A DNA stretch of 64,000 bases, taken from NCBI GenBank assembly GCA_007258455.2, contig VDFB02373365.1:220380552-220444551 (forward strand), given 5' to 3'. The translations under genes were made by a program, and so were the position numbers. The notes beneath the pieces were generated by a model that was not told where the DNA came from, ran no database searches, and worked only from the letters and a program-made list of their open reading frames with translations. The stretch is from Sequoia sempervirens (taxonomy: Eukaryota > Streptophyta > Pinopsida > Cupressales > Cupressaceae). Positions 1-11,099 of the stretch are shown here, one piece after another; positions within the stretch are counted from its first letter, which is position 1, and the number at the start of each line of letters is the position of its first letter.

Positions 1-21
1 TCAGAGGAAGATAGAAACTTT

Positions 22-885
22 GTGATTGAAAAAGGTTTGGAGTGCTTTGAAGGTTTCCTGGTTCATTCTCAGAAGTGGGTGGAAAATTTTAATCCAAGGA
101 AACAATTCATTTATAATGAGGCAAAATGGATTAGAATTTTTAACCTCCTTGTTGAATATTGGTCAGAGGAATGCCTGGAAAAGATTGGGAGGACCCTTGG
201 CACATTACTAGAAATAGATACTACCTTGCTCAAAGAAAATTCTTACCTCTATGCAAGAATAAAAATTGCAGCAATATCTAAGATTCCTAAGGAAATAAAG
301 TTGAAATCAAAAGCAAGAATTTGGACCCAAGAAATTGAGGCAAAATCCCAGGTCGCTTACTGCTCAAAGTGCAACAAAAGAAATCACAGAACTAAGGAAT
401 GTAAAGCTCCAATGAAAACCAAGAAAGTCTGGAGAAGGAAAAATAATAAGGCAAGGGAAGAAAGGAAAAATTCACCAAATAATGACATTAAGGAGAAGGG
501 AGATCAGGAAATTAAAAATATAGAAGATAAACCAAGAACAAGCCTAATAGCAGAAAGACCAGAAGAAGGTAAAGCTGAAGCGACTATAGCACAAGGGCTA
601 CCACCAGGAGCTGATTTAGATTTGCATCAATTGGAGGAGGAGGAAGTTCTTAGCTCAAAAAGCGAGAATGAGGAATGCGAGGGGCTTGATATTATTGAAA
701 ATAGAAATATATCCCAATCGGTTGCCCAGTTCTTGGAACCAATTAAGCAACGGAAGATCAAGAAGGGTAGGAAATCAAATAAGAAGAAAAGAGAAGAAAT
801 GGCTCGTGAGAAAGGCTTAAAGAGCATTAAAATCTTTCTAAAAGAGAAGAAGGGAGAGGAGGACTCCCATCAAGAGGAGCCATGA
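22..885 (+). pseudogene. LINE (L1-type) ORF1, gag-like nucleic-acid-binding protein, 5'-partial
   Basis: The reading frame is open for 287 codons. It has a basic N-terminal part resembling the DUF4283-type region of plant L1 ORF1 proteins, followed at about residues 113-127 by a CCHC zinc knuckle (C-x2-C-x4-H-x4-C: Cys-Ser-Lys-Cys, then His, then Cys). The C-terminal half is highly charged, Lys/Glu-rich and low in complexity, as is usual for these proteins. In the family, ORF1 binds the element's RNA before target-primed reverse transcription. An endonuclease and reverse transcriptase follow on the same strand, which supports the call. The frame is probably open upstream of the window edge, so the true start is not visible. 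The downstream pol is broken, so the element is dead even though this frame is open. Confidence 0.75.
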
Positions 886-1930
886 TTGTAACAACATAGA
901 ACATAAGGGGCCTAAATGCCCCAATTAAGAGGCACCTTATAAAGTGCCAAATAGAAAAAGGGAAATATACATTATATTACTCCAAGAAACCAAGATAGAA
1001 GATGTGAGTAAAGAATACTCCATTTAGGTGGTTGGGAGAAGTCTTTTTCAAAATCATATGGAACAACAGGTGGTCTAGGGATCCTATGGAAACCCAATTC
1101 AATAACACCGAACATATTAGTTAAAGAAGTTAACTGGATACTATGTACGATTGAGATCCTCAAAAGTGAGCTAAAATGCTATATCTTTAATATTTATGGC
1201 CCAATCAGAAACCAAGACAAAGCAACTCTCTGGAATACCCTAAGTAGGAAGTTGATAGAAATAGGAAATAAAAGAATAATAATGGGTGAAGATTTCAATG
1301 TTGTTCTAAGAAGCGAAGAAAGGTATGGGGGAAGAATGCAAGGATTGTTTCAATGGAGTTGTTTGATAATTTCCTAGCCAACAATAATCTGCTAGATGCC
1401 CAAACAAGGAATGGGGCATACACTTGGTCAAACAAAAGAAATGGTGGGCGTTGCATAAAGGAAAAACTAGACAGATTTATCTTCTCACAAGACTAGTTAG
1501 AAGACAATTTGAACTTAGAAGCACTAATCCTTTCAATGGTTGGCTTTGATCACCTACCTGTAAAACTAATAATCAAAGAGGCAGCAAGTAACCCAAAATC
1601 ATACTTCAAATTTGAGAAAATGTGGTTCGGGAAAGAAGAGTTGGTGGATCTGATAAAGAAATGGTGGAAGTCAGCCCCAAAATACATAGGAACAAGAAGT
1701 CTCATATTTATGAGTAAGCTAAAACACATTAAAGGGAAGTTGCAGGAATGGAATAAAGTGGTATTCAAAAAAATATTCTCAAAGAAAGCAAGAATTGAGG
1801 AAGAGTTAGAGGTCCTAAATAGAAGAGTAATGGTAGAAGGGATGTACTAGGAAGATTATCAAAACGAAAGGTCTCTACTGGAAGAATATAATGAAATTTT
1901 AGGCAGAGAAGAAGTATACTAGAAGGAAAA
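880..1930 (+). pseudogene. LINE endonuclease (APE-type) domain, decayed
   Basis: Fragments of an L1 apurinic-type endonuclease can be read across several frames. They include an N-terminal NIRGLN-like stretch near 896, a MGEDFNVV-like stretch near 1283 (the G-DFN motif), a YTWSNKR-like stretch near 1420 and an FDHLPV-like stretch near 1545 that corresponds to the SDH-x-P catalytic motif. Premature stops (for example TAG at 1495 and 1848) and frameshifts separate the pieces. The domain would nick target DNA in a live element. Order and strand match the flanking ORF1 and reverse transcriptase, so this is one element and not several. Confidence 0.7.
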
Positions 1931-1940
1931 ATCTAGGGAA

Positions 1941-3175
1941 TTGTGGCTCAAAGAAGGGGATGCAAACAATAGCTTTTCCCATAATACAACCAAAATCAAA
2001 AAGACCTTTAAGAAAATTTATGAGGTAACACTACCTAATGGGATAAAAATGGTAATCCCAAATGAAATCAATGAGGAAGCAATAAGTTATTTCAAACAGG
2101 TCTGGGCACCTGCAAGAGATAAGGATATCCTTAATGATAGTAAGATATTAGCAAATATCCCAAAGCTTATATCAGATGAGGAGAATGTTTTGCTATCAGG
2201 TCTATTCACAAGAGAAGAAATAAAAAAAAAGCTTCCTTGCAATTACACCCTGACAAATCCCCTAGCCCAGATGGTTTCCCTACATTATTTTACCATAAAT
2301 ACTGGCATTTTTTGGAGGAAGAAGTATGGGAGCTATGTGAGGACTTTAGAAAGAAAAAGAAGTTCGTAAAAGACATAAATAACACAATGGTGGTCTTAAT
2401 TCCCAAAAACGAAACTTGCACAGACTTTGGGGACTATAGACCCATATCTTTATGCAATACAATGTATAAGATAATTTCAAAGTCATTAGCCAATAGATTA
2501 AAGATGGTTCTTGAAAAGATAATCTCACCAAACCAGAGTGGGTTCACCCCGGGAAGAGATATAGTGGAAAGCATAATATTGGCAAATGAAGCGGTCCATT
2601 CAATCAATAAAGACAAGCTTACAAGTATGTTGATCAAGCTAGATGTAAGGAAGGCTTATGATAAATTTAAATGGAGGTTCCTAATAAGAGTGATGAAAAA
2701 GTTTGGCTTTAGTAATGAATGGTTACAAATGATATATCAATGCATATCTATAGTAAGATATTCAGTCCTTGTTAATTGCTCACCGTGTGGATTTTTTGAA
2801 AGCACAAACAACTTACGTCAAGGGGACCCAATATCACCATTCTTATTTGTCATTATGGTGGAAGCCCTTAGTAGGCACATTTTAGCCTATCAAAATAAAG
2901 GGGAATGGAAAGGAATGCAAATAGTTTAAGGAATAGATCCTACAACTCATTAGCAATTTGCTGATGACACAATTCTACATGGGGAAGCCTCACTCAGGGA
3001 GGAAAAGACAATAAAAAATGCATGGAAGCATATACAAAAAATTTGGGACAACATATAAACAAAGATAAATCAGAGATCTATTTCCTCTATACCAAGAAAG
3101 TGTTACAAAAAAGAATAGCTATGCACTTGGGATACTCAATTGGGGAGATTCCCTGCAAGTATTTGGGAGCACCCC
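1941..3175 (+). pseudogene. LINE (L1-type) reverse transcriptase, decayed and cut by the assembly gap
   Basis: A frame at 1941-2369 shifts into 2237-2929. The second frame contains successive L1 RT blocks: SPSPDGFP (about 2263), a DYRPISLCN block (about 2431), an NQSGFTPGRD block (about 2532), the catalytic-Asp KLDVRKAYD block (about 2636) and an LRQGDPISPFLF block (about 2813). The second catalytic motif appears as QFADDT near 2954, after two in-frame stops (TAA 2927-2929 and a TAG just before QFADDT). A thumb-like frame continues to the gap at 3176. All blocks are in family order, so the identity is secure. The stops and frameshift show that it is inactive. Confidence 0.9.
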
Positions 3176-3275
3176 NNNNNNNNNNNNNNNNNNNNNNNNN
3201 NNNNNNNNNNNNNNNNNNNNNNNNNNNNNNNNNNNNNNNNNNNNNNNNNNNNNNNNNNNNNNNNNNNNNNNNNNN
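3176..3275. other. Assembly gap, 100 Ns
   Basis: Exactly 100 N bases lie between the LINE RT and repeat block A1. A run of 100 is the usual placeholder for a gap of unknown size, so adjacency and distance across it should not be trusted. Confidence 0.98.
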
Positions 3276-6173
3276 ACTTGACAGTGAAGGAGTTCGTTGC
3301 AGGTTGATTTCAACTTGGAAGAGTAGTGCAACTACTCAAATCCACCATTGTGAGCCTATGCTCATAATCTTTCTACCTGATGTGTCTGATGTAGGAGCAT
3401 CCAGGTATAGGCATGATCCTACGTCAACCAAAAAAGATTATGTTCCTTTTTTGTTTCAATTTTGGTTGTTTCTCTTTTGTAGGAAATTTTGGTGCAACTT
3501 TGGAAGTGGAAAAGACATTCACTGAGAAAGTATTTAGTTAAATTTGGGTCTTGTGTATGTGTTGACACTAGTAATGTTCTCCAGATGAAAGAGCTATTGA
3601 AGCATTTGATTTATTCAATATTTGTTTAAAAGAAAAAGAGGCAATGCCCCATGTGTTACACGATATGAAATTTTGCATTGCATAATTCAAAAAGCATTGG
3701 GAGATTTAAAAGAAGAAGAAAAATTCTAATTGGGAAGGTAAGAGGTCTTGGCTGGAAACTGAGGTGCATAATTTTAATTAAATGCAGATATTGCAATTTG
3801 GAGATAAAAAGGGGTCGAGCAACATTGTAGATTTAAACAAGGGAATAAGGGATATGAAGATGCCCAATAATTGAAATTTATATTACATTATGGCCTAGGT
3901 CGAAGACTTTAAATGGGAAGATTTAATGACACTAAAATTGGAGAAAAATTGATGTAAAGGAGGAGGCAACAAAACTACAGTGGAGAGGTTGCACTTGGCA
4001 AGTGAAGAGTTGTGCCTCAAGAGGAAATGAAAGGGTGCATACGAAAATACTTTAAAATTAATGAATGAACGAAATTTTGGAGGGTGCACTGAACAGAGGA
4101 ATTGGGTGGGCGCTATTGCTAACATAGCATACTGGTGAATAGTGTTGCATGGGAGAGTATGGGTAGCAACACACAAGATATTGATTAAGGGCTACAATGA
4201 AGAAGAGACCCAGAAATGGGTCATTCCATGTGATATGACTAAAGACTTAAAATTAAAACACAAACATAGTTCCTAGTGAGAGAGAGAGAAAGGTCATGTA
4301 AGGAAGGAACTCGTGGCATAGAGAAAAAAGCTTGAGTTGCTGCATCATAATTGGACTTTAATGTAGGTAGATTGGAACCTCCAATAGCTATGCTTTACAA
4401 GGAAGGAGTGAAATCTAAAAATTAATGAAAATTTGAATGTAGATCAAGCCATATAATGTGGTTAGTTAAAATTAAATTGCAATAACATACAAAGTATTGG
4501 AAGCAAAGATCGCGGGTGAGTAGAAGACAAATTGGTAAATGTTTGAATATGCAACCAAATAGGGGTAAAGAGGTCGCATATAAGAGAACAGAAAAATGGT
4601 GAATAGCAAAAATTGATAGCGAATCTTTGATTGAAGATTGAGGGTCAGACAAAGTACCATGAATAAATTGTTCTAGAGAGTTTTGTGTGAATTAGAGAGT
4701 ACCTATGGAGTGAAGGTAGAAGGAGGAGATTGGATGGACTCGTAGAAGAGTTGGTCATGAAAGGCCAATTTGTCATAATTTGTCATTAAATAAATAAAAT
4801 TGAAGTTTTCTTGCAATTAGATTTCTTTGATTGGTTTAAAGTAGGCAAAGTATTGCTTGTGATTTTGTGTTTTGTGAATGTTTGTTTAGTAGAGGGGAGC
4901 ACCCTCTTGCATCACCCATCTTGGTTTACATGCTCCATTATGACTTTTATTCTTGTTGCATCTTAAAATTTTGAGCATAAATATATTGAATTTCTCATCC
5001 AAGATTAGTCTTTCTTGATTTAAAAAAGTGGCCACTTAAGACCCCCTTTGGTCCCCCATTTCCTTGCACATACCCATTATTTACATACATAATGATTAAA
5101 AATGGTAAAAATTATGTCAATGATAGTTGAAATATGACTACTACCACCAAAGAGTCTTGATGTTGAAGGTCCATCATCCACTTTTTTATCATCAAATGTG
5201 AATTAAGATTACCATTGATATATTAAAAAATGATTTATATGTATTATATTTACTATTTTTTAACAAATTACATACTTGTGGGCTTGACATAAATGCATAA
5301 TCAAGAGCCAAAGGGATGACAAATGCATGATGAACACTATGAACCTTAAATTTTATATTACATACCATTATTTATATTAATTTTCATTCATAATAGATTA
5401 ATATAATTAACCTTATATTTCAAGAAGAAATATAATAAATTACATAACCTTACTGAAAATTCTATCGATTAATACCAAAGGTCCTATCCAACTCATCTAT
5501 CATGTATCTTACTATTGGCCTTATGTAGCACACTCCTTAAACTATGGAACATCATCTCTAATATGTGTATGTTCAGCATCATCATATCCATAATCATAGA
5601 TATATCCACAATAATGAAAAAGTTATGTTAATTGTTGACACCAAGGAACCTCACCCTCATCACTTTGTGAAAGATGCTTGGTATTTTGTTATAAGCATTG
5701 TATGAGGAAATTTAAATAGATTATAAGGTCTCCACCTCAACACTATTCTTCATCATGGAAGGGATCATGACATAATAAATATATGGCCTTGCTAGGGTTC
5801 TCCATGGTTGGTCTTAGGTGTGACATGCCCCTTCCCTATCATATGTAGCACCTTTTCCTTAGAAATCACACATATCAAAATAATTTAGAATCTCATTGAG
5901 GATGAAATCACAATAGAGCTTTCTCAAGAAATATTTTGGAGCTTCATTATTGTTTCATGGGAGATGGAAAAAAACCATCCACCATCTATCCTAAAAATTA
6001 TCCCTCACTCTTTGGTGTTGGAATTAATGAATAGGGAATATTTTTCAACTTGTATGCATGGGTGCATTGATTCTTAGATCAATTAATAATGCACACAAAA
6101 TAGATTTTAATTTTTTTATCCTTCACTTGTTTATATCATAATTTTGTATAATAAAATTGTTGTGCATTCTCTC
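3276..6173. repeat. Repeat block A, copy 1 (A1)
   Basis: This block of about 2.9 kb recurs almost unchanged from about 36779 (A2) and 49589 (A3), with only scattered substitutions and small indels. It starts at the gap, so it lacks the acidic reading frame that precedes the shared block in A2 and A3. Inside it I see no convincing protein: the six-frame translations are short. A short AG-dinucleotide run lies near 4278. It runs without a break into block C1. The end given here is where the A2 copy stops matching. Confidence 0.85.
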
Positions 6174-7101
6174 TGTGCTTTGATCATGTGTTTATTTTAT
6201 TGTGCTAAAAAATACATGTTAGAAATAATAGATTCCATGACAACTCTTTGAAATGTGCTCATTGCATTAGTTTTTTTAATTCTTCAACCAATGTTTGAAC
6301 TTTTTTTCTTTTGCTTCGTAAGAGTGATACTTTTATACTACCAAAAAAGAAAGGTGCATGCGTTTGCTCAGTAATAAAACACCCATGGAAACTGACTAGA
6401 GACCAACATAGAAGTAGGGTGTTCTCAGTCCACCACACAACCCAACTCGAGACTGCAACACAACTTCCTACCATCCAAACACCCCAACATATACAAATAG
6501 CTAACCGACCTTACTACCCTAAGTATTTACATAGCCAAAAGGTGGCCCTAGCCACGACTCCACACACACCATGACACAAAAACTAGAATTAAGCAACACT
6601 GGGCAACAGAACAAACCCTGCCAACTAATAATTAAAAACAAAAAACTATGACACTAGACCTTACATGAAGCCATTTTCTCTAGAAAATTGGTTGAACTCT
6701 AGAACCCACTCGAAGTCATTCACCTCCACCAACCAGAAGATCTTCTGTAGTAAGTTGACCACAACCGCCACAACCATTATATGCTTTACCAACGCCATCC
6801 CTTTTAATTCCAGAAGAAATGGATAGAGATTCACCACCTCACCTTGGGCTTTAACCAATCCAAATCCCGGGGATGAGGAATACCTCTGCCAAGAAAATCC
6901 ACCTTCAAAGTGTCATCCAAACCACCCAGTAATCTTTTCTTGAAAAGCTTACCCACCAGTGCCTTCACCTCTACCTTTGGAGCTTGGAAATCTAGGACCT
7001 AAGCCAAAAAACATGAAATAATGTACAAATTTGACATGAAGTATACCAATTTTTGGTCCCCCATCTTTGTGCACATAGCATATGATCAAGATCCATATAG
7101 G

Positions 7102-7133
7102 TATAGTGATGAATATATATATTCATCACTATA
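7102..7133. repeat. Perfect 32-bp palindrome in C1
   Basis: The 16-bp arm TATAGTGATGAATATA is followed immediately by its exact reverse complement. The same palindrome is preserved in C2 at 61006-61037. Confidence 0.9.
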
Positions 7134-7939
7134 TATAGACACTAGTAACTATCTACAATTTCAACATAAGAATTTTAGAGATAGTATATATGTTATTCCT
7201 TTAATTGTTAATAAAGGGAGAGAGATTAATGCATGAAAAATAAAGTTAATATAAACATGTAAGCACAAAAATGATGTAAAGTAATAAATTCCATAGATAT
7301 CGTCATGTAAAAAGAAGGTAAGGTAGATTAAATGATAAGTGTGAAGAACATAATTATATACAGTAGAGATAATCATAAAAATGTATATGTTTATCCCTAG
7401 TATAGGAAAATGAAAAAGTAAAATTAACCTTAGAGGCAAGATAAGGATCATGTAAGCATATATGAACTAGTGAAGGCTTGGTGTCCCCAATGTAGCTCAT
7501 AGATACATGATAGGGTATAAAAGCACATAAAGTATAGGGAAGGGATGATTATCTCATTTTGATGATATTTATCTTGGTATATGATAACATGTGAGTGAAA
7601 TATGATATCATAAAAACATGGTATTACCATATATATAGCTCTTGGGAACATGAAATTGGGGGAAGGTATGCTGCCTCCATTGTGATAAGGTATCTCTAGA
7701 ATTAAAATAAAGTGAGTAAAGTGATATTGAGTAAGGTATAAACATGAAAGGACATGTAAAAGGGACCATTCCCAAATGAGAAATATAGTATGTGGGCATG
7801 AGAAATATCATAGGAAATGCATAGTCATTCTCAATATAAGAAAATGATAAAGTATTTATATGGCCTATGAAGAAAACATAAAATATATGTTTTGATAACA
7901 AATATGAAATCATGTTGCGACAACCTATCATGGTTTAAA

Positions 7940-8200
7940 ATTGGCTACCAAAATTTGGATAGAAGGGGATTCTTTAAATATTATCAATTTCCTAAGGAAG
8001 CTTTACCCTCACTCTTGGTCTATTGGAAAATTTATGGTTCATACTCTATCTATGGTGAATTAATTTGAAGAAGTCTATATTTCCCATGCCTTTTGTGAGG
8101 CTAATGGGTTTGTGGATTTTTTGGCTAATATCCGTGTGTCTTCGGCTAAGTCATGGGAGATTAATGATAACCTGCCGGTGGAGCTTATATTTTTGCTTAA
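7940..8200 (+). pseudogene. LINE-type RNase H fragment in C1
   Basis: Translation gives a fragment with the pattern KIWIEGDSLNII, then HSWSIGK, then SHAFCEANGFVDFLAN. This is how the C-terminal RNase H domain of plant LINEs reads (catalytic-Asp GDS block, then the C-terminal block with small residues before a final Ala-Asn). In-frame stops and a shift after about residue 40 show decay. The parallel fragment in C2 (61855-62090) reads further with fewer changes. No RT precedes it, so this is a 3' remnant of a LINE. Confidence 0.6.
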
Positions 8201-8493
8201 CAATGATAACATCTAATTTTTTGGAGGGGGTCAATTCTTTAGGTGATCTCAAGGGATGTCAAGTTAATAATTATCACCTAATGTTGATTAGACATTTGAT
8301 GGCTGCGGAGATCGTAAAAAATTATGGGAGGATGAGTTGTATTTTTAGGAGGGATCTAGTCATTACCTTTTTTGGTACCTCGAAAGGCAGGTTTGCACGC
8401 TTTTTTGATGCAATTTTATCTTTAGCCTTTCTGATTATTTGCATTTGTGTTAAATGTGGGGTTTCTTTCTTACGAAGTGCTTAGCATTGTTAA

Positions 8494-9440
8494 ATATGGG
8501 GGGTGATAGATGCAAGATGAAGCCCTTCTTGCATGCTGAGATCAAAGCCAATGGTGATGTGTGGAAGATTTTACAGAAAGGAGGGGTTAGTCCATTCATG
8601 GAGAAATTGTGTGGGTTTGAGTTGAATGTCTCCTAGGTGTTTGTTGAAGCCTGGCACGATCAGGTGCTTAGTTTGTTTGGTATGGACATCACTATAAATA
8701 AGGAGTTAATAGCGAAAGTAATAGAGATTTCAACTTAGGGGAGGAAATTCTTTAGAAAAAAATCCATGTCGGGGGTGGCGAGAATGAACTTCCTTAGGGC
8801 TAAGGAGAATGAAAAAATGGGTTTGACTCTAGTGTGGGGGTTTTGATCGCACCAAAATGAAGCCTGTTTGGGGTGAGGTGGCCATGTTTTTGATGCATTA
8901 CTTTACCTTGGATGGGAGGTACACAACTCTTTATGGGAACCACTTCATGCTACTCAATCATTTCTAACATGGTAAGCTAGTTTTGTTCGCTTTCTATCTA
9001 CTTTCATCTTCGGAGAATGGGATTTTAGATTTCAAAAAGAATCCAAAAAATCCCTTTTTACATGAGGGTTTGATGCTACTGATTGTGGAACATATAAAAT
9101 CTAGATATGTTATTGTGTCCCTTATTCCTGGTAAGTTCAAAAAGTCCAAGAAGAAGGATAAGTAGAGTGGGAAATGTCAGTTGGAGGAGGAGGAAGTTGA
9201 AGTTGAAATGGAATTGGAGGATGAATCCTCAACATGGTCGGATCGTTACCATACAAACCTAGATTATACCCCATCTACCAGGGATAAGAATAGATCTATG
9301 AAAAAGGTTAAGCCCTCTTCCTCACGTACAAAAAAAAAAATTTAGTTTGCTTGTGAAGAGGTGGTTTTGGAGGGAAAAGGAAGTAGAAGGAAGACTTTGA
9401 AGCAGGGGCCAGTGAGTTCCTATGAGGTGGTGGAAAATTT
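8494..9440 (+). pseudogene. Uncharacterised repeat-borne protein, decayed copy in C1
   Basis: A protein-like frame can be followed from about 8494 with several stops. The clearest part is 8885-9345: a hydrophobic and aromatic segment (MHYFTLDGRYTTLYG-like, then HFMLLNHF), a segment with FYLLSSSENG and KNPFLHEGL, then a Lys-rich stretch, an acidic Glu-rich stretch and a second Lys-rich tail. A TAG at 9163-9165 interrupts the frame where C2 has Leu-Asn. The substitution pattern between C1 and C2 keeps the protein readable, which suggests coding ancestry. I do not recognise the family. Its position beside a LINE RNase H suggests, but does not prove, that it belonged to a mobile element. Confidence 0.45.
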
Positions 9441-9880
9441 GTAGGAGGGAATTGCCAGGGTGTGATGGACTTTACTTAGGCTTTGTAGATTGGTAAAGGA
9501 AGGGGAATATGTATTTTTTAATCTGCTAATGTGGCTTGTTCAAGAGGTCCAGGGCCTCCATGGTAAGTATGATACAATTACTTGCTATAACATCTCTACC
9601 ATAAGAAGTTTAAGGGAGAAGAACTCTATCTTTAGTGGGATGTCATAAGAAAATGAAGGCGATTTTATAGAGATGTGGCTACTAATTCAAACCAAATACA
9701 ATGGCTTATATAAGATAAAAAGAGGAATCTATAGTGATTGAAGATTAAGATGGGAAAATATGATAACAAGATAGTTAGTGTTAAGTGGAGAAAATGATCC
9801 TAGATCTAACTAGTAAATTAGCCTGTATCTACCTTTCCATTTGCCTTAACATTGGAACAGAAACAAACTAGTGTTTTGAT

Positions 9881-11099
9881 TATTGGATAACTACCTCAAA
9901 GGAGATCCAATCCACTTAGATCCTTCTCCTTTGTTGCAAAGAGGAGATTTTGTAAGTGTGATTTGATTAAGATTATTAATATAAGCCATAATCTAAAAAT
10001 ATGAATAGTTGCACATACAAAAAACAAAAAATTACAAAAATGGGTATAGATTTGAGATGTGTAGATAGAGGGGCACCTGTGGTTGAAAGTAGAACTTGGA
10101 ATTTAGGGATAGGGGCATGGGGCTCCATATTTTAGAAGGTTTTGGAGTGATCAAAAGTATTAACAACTTGTAGCGGTCTACTCTATAGATTCTACAACCT
10201 GTTTTTGACAAAAGTTTCATATTCAAATTTTCACACATAAAAAGATGGAAAATGTTGTTTTGCATAGGAGTTTTCCTCAATAAAATCCTTGTGTTAGTGT
10301 TCCTACCTCCACAATATCAATTATAATAGTGATATAAATCATGTGTCCTTGTAGGGGCAACATAAAAGTAAACAAACAATGACTTCAATAAATGAATAAT
10401 ATAAGATAATGTTGCCTTAGGCATGAAACCCTAATTGAAAAGATGTCTCACCATAGGTTGCCATAAAGATTTGATGAAGGAAAAAATTTCCTTGAACAAC
10501 ACTCATATATGGAATCCTTGTTAGTATGAAGTCACTTTTCTCATCACATACAAGGAGAAATGCGAGGATGCTTTGAGATCCTACAAGTGTTATTGGTCAC
10601 ACCAATATAATAAACATGAATATAACATGTTATAATGCATAAATATGAATTTTTTGATGTATTGGAGACTTGTATTTTTGTTGTAATAGTGTTGTAGATC
10701 TTCTACTTATTTTTCCCTTGAAATTGAAATAATTTCCTTTAGAATGCTCAAAAGATATTAACATTCCTTAGATGTTCAAATCGAGGGAAAAACATATATT
10801 TAAATGAGTTTTGACATATTTCACATTATTCAAACAAGGAAAAAAATCATTTTGGATTCATAAACATATTGTGGCCGACATTAAGATTTAAGATTTAGGG
10901 CTTGATTAGGTGTAGGACTAGGGGAATTAGATGCCCTATTATATCCATTTTTAGCTTTGCTAAAGGTCTATTAAATAAATATTTAATTCAAATTCTTGAA
11001 TTTTAACAATTTCCTAAAAATAACAATTAAATAGATAACTAGTAAGCATAATTAGGAATATGCACTTAAGAGGGTGCCAAATATAGTGTGAAATTATGA
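9881..11099. other. AT-rich intergenic stretch, nothing recognised
   Basis: No open frame longer than about 80 codons reads like a protein and no known repeat border is visible. The one minus-strand frame (10032-10280) has no recognisable motif. Confidence 0.6.

Larger units (their letters stand above)
6174..9880. repeat. Repeat block C, copy 1 (C1)
   Basis: The block matches 52482-52827 plus 60418-64000 (C2) once the inserted retrotransposon D is ignored. The match holds as far as the window allows, so the true right end may lie beyond 9880. C1 lacks about 0.23 kb that C2 has near 63373-63600. It contains a short inverted hairpin, a decayed LINE RNase H and a decayed uncharacterised reading frame, listed separately. 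A minus-strand open stretch at 6661-6858 (65 codons) is conserved in C2 and may be protein-derived, but I cannot name it. Confidence 0.8.

Noticed and set aside
3895..4176. Minus-strand frame of 93 codons, repeated at 37401-37682
   Set aside because: It lacks any motif. It recurs only because block A recurs, and substitutions between copies hit codon positions without preference by eye.
4278..4292. AG-dinucleotide run (also near 37781 and 50584) as a regulatory GAGA element
   Set aside because: It is a short microsatellite inside a multi-copy repeat with no gene nearby.
7161..7931. Series of minus-strand frames of 67-107 codons in C1 (and C2 at 61065-61703)
   Set aside because: They are rich in Phe, Ile, Tyr and His because the plus strand is A-rich. 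Frame and stops are not conserved between the copies.
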